Shown: in pieces, positions 21,419 through 27,202 of the stretch
Layout: every line of letters begins with the position of its first letter
Position numbering within the stretch: position 1 is the stretch's first letter
Source: Alphaproteobacteria bacterium
GTDB lineage: Bacteria > Pseudomonadota > Alphaproteobacteria > CAAGCB01 > CAG-977
Reading direction: 5' to 3'
NCBI GenBank assembly: GCA_021639925.1
Contig: JAJXEL010000010.1
Location: 1 to 27,202 of the forward strand
Length of the DNA stretch: 27,202 nt
Program-made: the position numbers and the translations under genes
The notes under the pieces: generated by a model
The model's database searches: none
What the model saw: only the letters and a program-made list of their open reading frames with translations
Told to the model about the DNA's origin: nothing

Positions 21419-21793
21419 TCAGTAACTGACGTCAAATATTGTATCAAAATAGCTTTGCGTGTTTACATAATCCTGCTGCGTCTGATACCACCCCAGCCAA
21501 AAGCCGCCGATCATCAACAACAAAGAAAGCCATGTCGAATAACGCAAAAACAAAAAAATCTGTCGCTGCGTTTTTTCGTTCATAACGGCCGCATACAGAC
21601 GATCGGCCAGCAAACCGCAGGGCGGCGCGCAAATCAGGTCCAGCTTATTATCCAGCTGTTGTTCTGTTTTGATAATACCGGTTCCGGCGCCGGATTTTGC
21701 CCAGACGGCGGCGGCTTCGGTATCGTTCGTTTCCCATCGGGCGCAGGAAGCCCCGAAGGTCTGAACCATTTTTTTAAAAGAATCAAAGTCCAT
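21419..21793 (-). CDS. Putative anti-sigma factor, one membrane helix
   Basis: This 124-residue protein has a cytoplasmic N-part (about residues 1-80), with the FGASCARWE segment common in small alphaproteobacterial proteins placed next to ECF genes, and one membrane helix at about 84-103 (STWLSLLLMIGGFWLGW). A short periplasmic tail (about 20 residues) follows. No zinc-finger HxxxCxxC is present, so it is not a ZAS-type anti-sigma. Its start overlaps the sigma gene by 11 nt with AAAGGAGG as the RBS, and the metal-sensor gene starts 26 nt after its stop. Function is inferred from gene order: holding the sigma factor at the membrane until the sensor signals. Confidence 0.75.
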   Translation of the reverse strand: MDFDSFKKMVQTFGASCARWETNDTEAAAVWAKSGAGTGIIKTEQQLDNKLDLICAPPCGLLADRLYAAVMNEKTQRQIFLFLRYSTWLSLLLMIGGFWLGWYQTQQDYVNTQSYFDTIFDVSY

Positions 21794-22343
21794 CGGATCC
21801 TCCTTTTATTTCTAATTTTTCTTTCAGCGTCTGTCTGGCGCGAAACAGCAAAGATTCCAAAGCTCCTTGTGAAACGGACAGGATCTCCGCTGCTTCTTTG
21901 GCTTTTAATCCCTGGTAATAACACAGGGCCAGGGCTTCTTTCTGGCGGTCGGGCAAAGAATTTACTGCTGCCGCGATTTCCTGCGCCGTTCGTTTTTTCA
22001 CCAGCGTCTGTTCCGGCGTGTCGCCGTCGCAGCGGATATCGTCGGATAACAGTTCCGGTTGTATTTTAACACGGCGGCGCGCATCAATAAACAGATTGTA
22101 TAATATCCTGTACAACCATGTTTCCAGCTTTGCCTGCGGCTGCCATGTCCCGGCACTGCGCCATACTTTAAAAAAGACCTCCTGCGTTAAATCTTCCGCC
22201 TCTGTTTGATTGGCGCAAAGATGCCAGGCCAGATTGAAAACCCGCCGGCTGTAACGGTCCAGCAATTCCCGGAACGCCGCGGCGTCCGATCGGGCTGTAG
22301 CATACATAAGCTGTTCGTCTGTCGTCTGATCGTGTGCCGTCAT
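21783..22343 (-). CDS. ECF (group IV) RNA polymerase sigma factor
   Basis: This 186-residue sigma factor has region 2 at about residues 20-85 (AFRELLDRYSRRVFNLAWHL, then AEDLTQEVFFKVWRS, then LETWLYRILYNLFIDARRR) and region 4 at about 115-180 (AAVNSLPDRQKEALALCYYQ, then KAKEAAEILSVSQGALESL with the recognition helix). Regions 1 and 3 are missing, as in all ECF sigmas. It directs RNA polymerase to a small regulon. The gene trio sigma, anti-sigma and periplasmic heavy-metal sensor resembles the Cnr-type arrangement, so metal or envelope stress is the likely signal. GGAAAGAG precedes the ATG by about 7 nt. A possible self-recognised -35 lies 37 nt upstream. Confidence 0.95.
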   Translation of the reverse strand: MTAHDQTTDEQLMYATARSDAAAFRELLDRYSRRVFNLAWHLCANQTEAEDLTQEVFFKVWRSAGTWQPQAKLETWLYRILYNLFIDARRRVKIQPELLSDDIRCDGDTPEQTLVKKRTAQEIAAAVNSLPDRQKEALALCYYQGLKAKEAAEILSVSQGALESLLFRARQTLKEKLEIKGGSDGL

Positions 22344-22379
22344 TGGGTCTCTTTCCGTAAAGCCTGTATGTGATTAAAC

Positions 22380-22385
22380 GGTTCC
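22380..22385 (-). promoter_or_regulatory. Possible ECF-type -35 element (GGAACC)
   Basis: GGAACC on the minus strand matches the usual ECF -35 core GGAAC and lies about 37 nt upstream of the sigma start. No clear -10 was found at 16-17 nt (CTTTAC is there). This would mean autoregulation. Confidence 0.3.
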
Positions 22386-22414
22386 TTTTTATAAAACATG
22401 CGCCCGGAATAAAA

Positions 22415-22444
22415 AAAATCCCTTAAAAAGTTTTAAGGGATTTT
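22415..22444 (-). terminator. Terminator after the amidohydrolase gene
   Basis: Read on the minus strand, a 13-bp perfect stem (AAAATCCCTTAAA against TTTAAGGGATTTT) with a 4-nt loop is followed by a further run of T residues. It lies 7 nt past the amidohydrolase stop. Confidence 0.88.
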
Positions 22445-22451
22445 CGTTTTT

Positions 22452-23345
22452 TTATTCTTCTTCGCGTCCGGCAAAAAACAGGTCGTACGCATTTTGATAA
22501 AATATCCGGTGAATTAATTCCAGCGCCTCTTCTTCGTCAAAGGCCGCTGCGATGGCGGATTTAACTTCGCTGACACGGGCGGGATAAACTTCCGGATCGG
22601 AATACGGCCCCAGCGGGATATCCGTGCCGAACATCAGATGGTAAATCGTTTCTTCGTCAGCGCGCTGCAGGATCGCGACAATCATTTCGGGCGACAGCCA
22701 TGAAATGTCCGCGTATAAATTTGCCGTTTCCGACCTTAACGCCGTTTGCAGAATACCGAACGTGTACCAGTGGTTATCGTCGCCGCCCATGCCCAGATGA
22801 GCCAAAATGACGGGGACTTCCGGAAATTTCCGCGCCGTTTCATAAATGTACAGCGGGTCGGAATAATTGTCCTGCGAATGAAACAAAACGGGCAGGTCGT
22901 ATTCCTGCGCGACAGCCAGGTACGGTTCGTACTGCGGGTCATTCGCGTTCAGCGTCAATGTGTTGGGGTGCAGCTTTATTCCGTAAATTTCATCGCCGCG
23001 TTCTTCGATTAAATCCGCCAGGTTGCCGGCGTCGCCGTAACCGGGCTGGCCGACGATCAGCGTTTTTAATTTGGGATTTTCAGCGGCAATGTCCAGCATT
23101 TCGGTATTTGCCTCGATTTCGTCAATTTTGGGCGATCCGTCGGGCAGCTGGTCGATTCCGCTCATATTGGAAACCAGAACGTAAACGACTTCGTTTTCTT
23201 CTTCTTCGCCGTTGACCGACACCGTAAACGGTTCGTCAAAAACGGCGTTCAGCGTTTCTTCGGTAAAGTCGGCGTTGTCGGCGCTCCAGGTTCCGATATG
23301 GGCATGCGCTTCAATAATTTTACCGTAATCTTCTTCGTCAATCAT
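22452..23345 (-). CDS. TIM-barrel metal-dependent amidohydrolase
   Basis: This 297-residue protein is a PF04909-like amidohydrolase (decarboxylase/hydrolase superfamily). Metal-ligand signatures run in order: EAHAHIG (HxH at 14-16), GIKLHPN, LPVLFHSQDN, PVILAHLGMGG and FGTDIPLGPY with the final Asp. These suit a one- or two-metal centre. It is strongly acidic: an EEEENE run lies in the VSVNGEEEENEV insert near residue 52 and the C-terminus ends GREEE. This may mean a small-molecule deacetylase, hydrolase or decarboxylase; no substrate can be named. Start supported by AAAGGA 8 nt upstream. It is separated from anmK by 133 nt without a clear promoter, so a shared transcript with anmK is possible. 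Confidence 0.85.
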   Translation of the reverse strand: MIDEEDYGKIIEAHAHIGTWSADNADFTEETLNAVFDEPFTVSVNGEEEENEVVYVLVSNMSGIDQLPDGSPKIDEIEANTEMLDIAAENPKLKTLIVGQPGYGDAGNLADLIEERGDEIYGIKLHPNTLTLNANDPQYEPYLAVAQEYDLPVLFHSQDNYSDPLYIYETARKFPEVPVILAHLGMGGDDNHWYTFGILQTALRSETANLYADISWLSPEMIVAILQRADEETIYHLMFGTDIPLGPYSDPEVYPARVSEVKSAIAAAFDEEEALELIHRIFYQNAYDLFFAGREEE

Positions 23346-23478
23346 CGTCTTCGTCCTTTCGTTAAAGGAAAATTCTTAAAAGCAAGAGAGGTTTAGCCCC
23401 TTTTTTTTAAAGGGTCAAGACGATTATTTTTTGACCGGGTGAAAAAAATACGGCCGGTTGAAGCCAAAGCAAAAAGCT

Positions 23479-24612
23479 TTATCTGTTTTTCTTTTCTTTC
23501 AACAGATCAGGCACGCCGTGCAGCAGGCCGCCGCACATGGAATGCGGCACGCCCGTCGTTGTCGGAAAAGACAAAGGCAGCCCGAACAATGACCGCACGG
23601 CCAGAAAAGCGAACCCCTGCGCTTCCAGAAAATCGCCGTTCCAGTTGACTTCGCGCGCCGCCGAAATCGGGGCGTCAATTCTTTGGCGCAGCATGCGGAC
23701 CAGCGTCGGGTTATGGGCGCCGCCGCCGCAGACAATCCACTGTTTGGCCGGTTTGGGCAGAAAATCCTTTGCCGCCGCCGCGGCCGCCTGAGCGGTAAAA
23801 GCCGTCAAAGTCGCCGCGCCGTCAGCGACGCTTTCGCCTTCCAGCTGTTCCGACATTTTGCGGGAAAATTCGTCGCGGTCCAAAGATTTGGGCGGTTTTT
23901 TCCTGAAATAAGGGCTTTTCATCATCAAAGAAACGATTTTTTCATTTACTTTTCCGACGGCAGCCATGTTACCGTCAAAGTCCATGTTGGTTCCGTGTTT
24001 TTTCATCATCCAATCGTCGATCAGCGCGTTGCCGGGGCCGGTGTCAAAAGCGATCAGTTCGCCGTTTTCCCCGATCCAAGTCAGCTTTGCCACGCCGCCG
24101 ATATTTAAAACGGCCAGCGGCTTTTCCAAATCGCGCGCCAGGGCCGCATGATAAGACGCCATCATCGGGCCGCCCTGGCCCCCGTTGGCAATGTCGGAAT
24201 TGCGGAAACGGTTGACGACGGGAATTCTGGTCTGTTCGGCCAGCAGATCGCCGTCGCCGATTTGAACGGATATTTTTTCTGCGGGATTATGATAAACCGT
24301 ATGTCCGTGAAATCCGATGACGTCAACGTCTTCTGCCCTCAGTCCCGCCGAATCCAACAGTTCGGAAACGACTTCCGCGTGGAACAGAGTCATTTTGCGT
24401 TCAACGTCTTTGATTTTTTTGCTGTCTTTGCCGGCGCCGCGCCCCGTTACGGAACGCAGATCCGCGCGCATGTCCATGTCATAGGGACGGTTTAACGCTT
24501 TGCCGTATTCGAAAATGTCCACGCCGTCGGTAACCAGTAAAGCCGCGTCAACGCCGTCCATGGAGGTTCCGCTCATAAGTCCCAGGGCCGTCAAGGGCTT
24601 GATGACTTCCAT
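23479..24612 (-). CDS. anmK: Anhydro-N-acetylmuramic acid kinase AnmK
   Basis: AnmK cleaves the 1,6-anhydro ring and phosphorylates anhydro-MurNAc from peptidoglycan turnover to MurNAc 6-phosphate, allowing reuse. The 377-residue protein has the ASKHA-fold ATP motif GLMSGTSMDGVDAALL at its N-terminus, GFHGHTVYHNP (about residue 92), IGDGDLLAEQT, VVNRFRNSDIANGGQGGP, LNIGGVAKLTWIG and FDTGPGNALIDDWM, all diagnostic. Length matches E. coli (369). An in-frame ATG 17 codons upstream exists, but MEVIKPLTALGLMSGTSMDG fits the family and AGAAGGG lies just before it, so I chose 24612. It is divergent from tyrS, a frequent pairing in Proteobacteria. Confidence 0.97.
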   Translation of the reverse strand: MEVIKPLTALGLMSGTSMDGVDAALLVTDGVDIFEYGKALNRPYDMDMRADLRSVTGRGAGKDSKKIKDVERKMTLFHAEVVSELLDSAGLRAEDVDVIGFHGHTVYHNPAEKISVQIGDGDLLAEQTRIPVVNRFRNSDIANGGQGGPMMASYHAALARDLEKPLAVLNIGGVAKLTWIGENGELIAFDTGPGNALIDDWMMKKHGTNMDFDGNMAAVGKVNEKIVSLMMKSPYFRKKPPKSLDRDEFSRKMSEQLEGESVADGAATLTAFTAQAAAAAAKDFLPKPAKQWIVCGGGAHNPTLVRMLRQRIDAPISAAREVNWNGDFLEAQGFAFLAVRSLFGLPLSFPTTTGVPHSMCGGLLHGVPDLLKEKKNR

Positions 24613-24630
24613 ATTTTCCCTTCTTTGCTG

Positions 24631-24659
24631 TTGAGTTCGTTTGTTTTTACTGCTAAATA
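24631..24659 (+). promoter_or_regulatory. Candidate tyrS promoter
   Basis: TTGAGT (24631-24636), 17 nt, then TAAATA (24654-24659) lies in the 92-nt anmK-tyrS gap. The -10 is poor. A minus-strand TATGAT (24659-24664) could serve anmK but has no good -35. Confidence 0.3.
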
Positions 24660-24704
24660 TCATAGCCGCAATAGTTTAATAAAATCCAAACGGGACGTTT
24701 TTTG

Positions 24705-25949
24705 ATGACACAATTTAAATCGGAATTTCTGCGTATTCTGACCGAACGCGGTTTTTATAACCAGTGCACGAACGAAGAAGGCTTTGACGCTTATCTGTAC
24801 GAATGTGAAAAATCGGGCAGGCCGGCGGTCGGTTATCTGGGATCCGATCCGACGGCGGACAGCCTGCACGTCGGGCACCTGGTGCCGGTCATGATGATGC
24901 GCTGGTTTCAAAAACTGGGGAACAAGCCGATTATGCTGGTCGGCGGCGCGACGGCGCGTATCGGCGATCCGTCGGGCAAAGACAAGCTGCGCCCCTTTAT
25001 GACGCCGGAAACAATCGCGGGCAACATTGCCGGGCTGAAAAATTCTTATGCCAAATTTATCCGTTTTGACGATACGCCGTCCGGCGCGGTTATCGCAGAT
25101 AATTATGAATGGTTTAAAGATATTAATTATCTGGATTTCCTGCGCGATGTGGGAACGTATTATTCCGTTAACCGCATGCTGACGATGGAAAGTGTGAAAA
25201 CACGTTTGGACCGCGAACAGCAGATGACGTTTTTGGAATTTAACTATCAGCTGCTGCAGGGGTACGATTTTTGCCGTCTGTATGAAAAATACGGCTGCCG
25301 CGCGCAGATTGCCGGATCAGACCAATGGGGCAACATTACGTCGGGGACGGAACTGGGGCGGCGCAAGCTGGATGTCGAACTGTTCGGGTTTACCAGCCCG
25401 ATTTTAACGGATTCTTCGGGCAAGAAAATGGGCAAGTCCGAAGGCAACGCCGTCTGGATTAATGACGAAAAGCTGCCGGCTTACGATTATTATCAGTATT
25501 TCCGCAACATCGGCGACGCGGAGGTCGGCAAGTGTCTGCGGATTTACACGGACCTGCCGATGGACGAAATCAAACGGTTGGAGGCTTTGAAGGATAAGGA
25601 AATCAACGAAGCCAAAAAGATTCTGGCGTTTGAAGCAACGAAGCTGTGCCGCGGGGAAAAAGCGGCGGCGGCGGCGGCCGAAACGGCGCGCAAAACGTTT
25701 GAAGAAGGCGCGGCGGGCGGCGATCTGCCCGTAATCAGTTTTGTTGACAATATGCCGTTGACCGAAGCTTTGGTTCAGTTAAAGCTGACCGCCAGCAAAG
25801 GCGAAGCAAAACGGCTGATCGCGCAGAACGGTGTGAAGATCAATGACGCCGTCGTTTCCGGCGAAAATGTCGTTCTGACCGCCGCGGATATAAAAGACGG
25901 GCAGATCAAGCTGTCCGTCGGCAAAAAGAAACACGGATTGGTGAAATAG
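24705..25949 (+). CDS. tyrS: Tyrosyl-tRNA synthetase TyrS
   Basis: TyrS charges tRNA-Tyr with tyrosine, an essential cytoplasmic class I enzyme. The 414-residue protein has the HIGH-type motif SLHVGHLVPVM (about residues 45-55), the tyrosine-binding GGATARIGDPSGK, the QLLQGYDF and IAGSDQWGNITSG segments, the KMSKS-type KKMGKSEGNAVW (about 243) and a C-terminal S4 RNA-binding domain (TEALVQLKLTASKGEAKRLIAQNGVKIND). All are intact. A TTG codon at 24702 is in frame but ATG 24705 is the likely start; GGGAC about 10 nt upstream is a weak RBS. A strong bidirectional terminator follows. No paralogue is seen in the window. Confidence 0.98.
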   Translation: MTQFKSEFLRILTERGFYNQCTNEEGFDAYLYECEKSGRPAVGYLGSDPTADSLHVGHLVPVMMMRWFQKLGNKPIMLVGGATARIGDPSGKDKLRPFMTPETIAGNIAGLKNSYAKFIRFDDTPSGAVIADNYEWFKDINYLDFLRDVGTYYSVNRMLTMESVKTRLDREQQMTFLEFNYQLLQGYDFCRLYEKYGCRAQIAGSDQWGNITSGTELGRRKLDVELFGFTSPILTDSSGKKMGKSEGNAVWINDEKLPAYDYYQYFRNIGDAEVGKCLRIYTDLPMDEIKRLEALKDKEINEAKKILAFEATKLCRGEKAAAAAAETARKTFEEGAAGGDLPVISFVDNMPLTEALVQLKLTASKGEAKRLIAQNGVKINDAVVSGENVVLTAADIKDGQIKLSVGKKKHGLVK

Positions 25950-26014
25950 GTGGCGGCGCCACTAGCTTAACGCCCTCCCGGCGGGGATTAGATCGCACGA
26001 TTGGCAAAGAAACA

Positions 26015-26046
26015 AAAAAACAGCCTCCGGTCAGAGGCTGTTTTTT
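26015..26046. terminator. Bidirectional terminator between tyrS and the Cys-rich gene
   Basis: A 13-bp perfect stem AAAAAACAGCCTC and GAGGCTGTTTTTT, 6-nt loop, has T-rich flanks on both strands. It separates two convergent genes. A smaller GTGGC/GCCAC hairpin precedes it at 25950-25962. Confidence 0.9.
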
Positions 26047-26058
26047 ATACGTTAATTA

Positions 26059-27202
26059 TCAGAACGAAATATTTGATCCGATAGGACCGCAGACACTGCC
26101 GCCGGCATAACTCGGGTAAGCTGTTTTTCCGGTATCATTTTTATAGGTGTCGGCCCCATAGCAGAAACCGGTAGAACAAGAGGAGTTCGTATTGCAGCCA
26201 TATCCTTCGCTGGTTGATCCGAGCTTTATGCAGTATCCTCCGCCGCCCAGACGCCAGATGATAAAGTCTTGTCCGCTGGGGCAGGTGACGCAACCGTAAC
26301 TGCCGGCAGACTTATACCCGTCGGCGCAGATGGTACAGCTTGTCGCACCCACGTTGGAAGTATATCCCGTCGGGCAACTTGTACAGCTTGTTGCGCCGGC
26401 CGCGGAATATGTTCCCGCCGGACATTGTACGCAGCTTGTTCCGTTCTTGTAATACCCCGCCGCGCAGATAGAGCAGCTGGCGGATCCTTCTTCGGAATAA
26501 TAACCGGTCGGGCAGCTTGTGCAGCTTGTCGCGCCGGCCGCGGAATAATAGCCGGCTGCGCAGGGCACGCAGCTTTGTGTGCTTGACCCGGTTGAAACGT
26601 TTGATCCCGCAACGTTTGAACCGCTTGAAGTCGTTGTGGTCCTCATGTAATAACCTGCCGGGCAGGTTTCCCCGTCGGCGATACATTTACCGTAATCGCT
26701 GCCGCTGGTTCCGACAGTATAACCGCTTTCACAGGTGGAACATAAACCTTCGGAGTCACATTCCATACAATTATCAATCGCGCACAGCCGTGTTTCATAC
26801 GGGCAGCTGTATCCTGAATCTGCGCAATAGTATCCGGACTTTTTATACTGTTGACAAGCGCTCATTGTCCAGAATTCGCCTACTCCCGAAGAACAGACCA
26901 TAGCAATGGTATTTGTCGTTTCTGTAACGCCGCTGTTGTTGTCTTCGTCATAGATGTCAACGTCGGGCCAGGAATCGTAATAACTGCTGATGGTGCTGCG
27001 GGAAATGGTTGTTGATGTATCCAGTATTTTTGAACCGTTGTATCTGTGATACCGTTTAACCGTAACCGAAGAACCAAGGCAGCTTTTGCCGTCGTCTGCC
27101 AGTGTGTAGCCGCTGTTGCATTTTGTGCAGGTTGATCCCGTGCTGTCACATTCCGCGCAGTTGTCTATGGCATAACTGCAAGATTTGCATGTTCCGTATT
27201 CG
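26059..27202 (-). CDS. Large Cys-rich repeat protein, GCC2/GCC3-like (5' end beyond right edge)
   Basis: The frame is open from the stop at 26059 to the right edge, about 380 codons without a stop; an internal Met at 26901 is not its start. The visible part has a CxxCxxG-type module with AIDNCAECDSTGSTC near the right edge and AIDNCMECDSEGLC near residue 43 of the later part. It then has tandem ~20-30-residue repeats of the form CxxCPxGYYSxxGATSC (GCC2/GCC3, TNFR/furin-like), for example CVPCAAGYYSAAGATSC and CTICADGYKSAGSYGC. Such proteins are extracellular or surface-located in eukaryotes and, as far as I know, recur in gut Alphaproteobacteria. The Cys pairs suggest disulphides after export. 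The signal peptide would lie beyond the window. Serine/threonine/glycine-rich; function unknown. Confidence 0.82.
   Translation of the reverse strand, partial: EYGTCKSCSYAIDNCAECDSTGSTCTKCNSGYTLADDGKSCLGSSVTVKRYHRYNGSKILDTSTTISRSTISSYYDSWPDVDIYDEDNNSGVTETTNTIAMVCSSGVGEFWTMSACQQYKKSGYYCADSGYSCPYETRLCAIDNCMECDSEGLCSTCESGYTVGTSGSDYGKCIADGETCPAGYYMRTTTTSSGSNVAGSNVSTGSSTQSCVPCAAGYYSAAGATSCTSCPTGYYSEEGSASCSICAAGYYKNGTSCVQCPAGTYSAAGATSCTSCPTGYTSNVGATSCTICADGYKSAGSYGCVTCPSGQDFIIWRLGGGGYCIKLGSTSEGYGCNTNSSCSTGFCYGADTYKNDTGKTAYPSYAGGSVCGPIGSNISF

Noticed and set aside
24613..24663. 17-residue upstream extension of AnmK
   Set aside because: The extra residues (Lys/Gln/Arg-rich) are not part of the family and overlap the promoter gap; MEVIKPLTALGLMSG has an RBS.
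25950..25962. GTGGC/GCCAC hairpin after tyrS as the terminator
   Set aside because: It has a short stem, 3-nt loop and no T run. The terminator at 26015-26046 is far better.
26269..26901. Several other-frame ORFs within the Cys-rich gene
   Set aside because: Repeats with biased codons keep other frames open. Only the Cys-patterned minus-strand frame makes sense and continues to the right edge.
26059..27202. Repeats here as a CRISPR array
   Set aside because: The repeats are coding, in frame, degenerate and without evenly sized unique spacers or cas genes.

Overview
The window looks like a chromosomal piece of an uncultured, probably gut- or host-associated alphaproteobacterium. The evidence is the compact order kdsD-lptC-lptA-lptB-rpoN-hpf-ptsN that is usual in this class, an FzlA-like GST-fold protein, a short RNase D without HRDC domain, and a large Cys-rich GCC2/GCC3-type repeat protein. 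I cannot name a genus. Coding density is high, G+C is moderate, promoters and terminators are strongly AT-rich, and both tRNA genes encode their CCA end.

Layout. 1-3175 (minus): a probable operon of fzlA-like, a small lipoprotein, a GT4 glycosyltransferase and a polytopic membrane protein cut by the left edge. 3302-4096: uppP. 4154-4240: tRNA-Leu(CAG). 4310-10961 (plus): RNase D, then the envelope and nitrogen-PTS block kdsD, lptC, lptA, lptB, rpoN, hpf, ptsN, which makes the Kdo precursor, exports LPS, and adds sigma-54, ribosome hibernation and EIIA-Ntr. 11145-11220: tRNA-Ala(CGC). 11456-12484: AI-2E/PerM-family permease. 12744-13211: duplicated DUF2798-like membrane protein.

The most unusual part is 13256-19767 (minus), a tightly coupled run: SAM methyltransferase, 39-codon small ORF, alpha/beta-hydrolase, split transketolase (N-half then C-half), a protein with distant resemblance to isocyanide synthases (DIT1/PvcA), a RidA-family protein, and a non-canonical Dxs-like ThDP enzyme. 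Four junctions overlap by 4-17 nt. A good sigma-70-like promoter with an adjacent 10-bp inverted repeat precedes the first gene, and an 18-bp palindrome precedes the last. I read it as an uncharacterised metabolic or biosynthetic operon built on ketol and pentose-phosphate chemistry. The product is unknown and the isocyanide link is only a hypothesis.

19961-22343 (minus) holds a ribbon-helix-helix-like regulator with repeated operator-like sites, a non-coding stretch with mutually exclusive inverted repeats, and an ECF sigma / anti-sigma / periplasmic metal-sensor trio whose sensor ends in a Cys-Pro-rich tail. 22452-24612 (minus) carries a TIM-barrel amidohydrolase and anmK (peptidoglycan recycling). 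tyrS follows divergently at 24705-25949, and the window ends inside the Cys-rich repeat protein (minus). No IS element, phage gene, CRISPR array or rRNA was seen.
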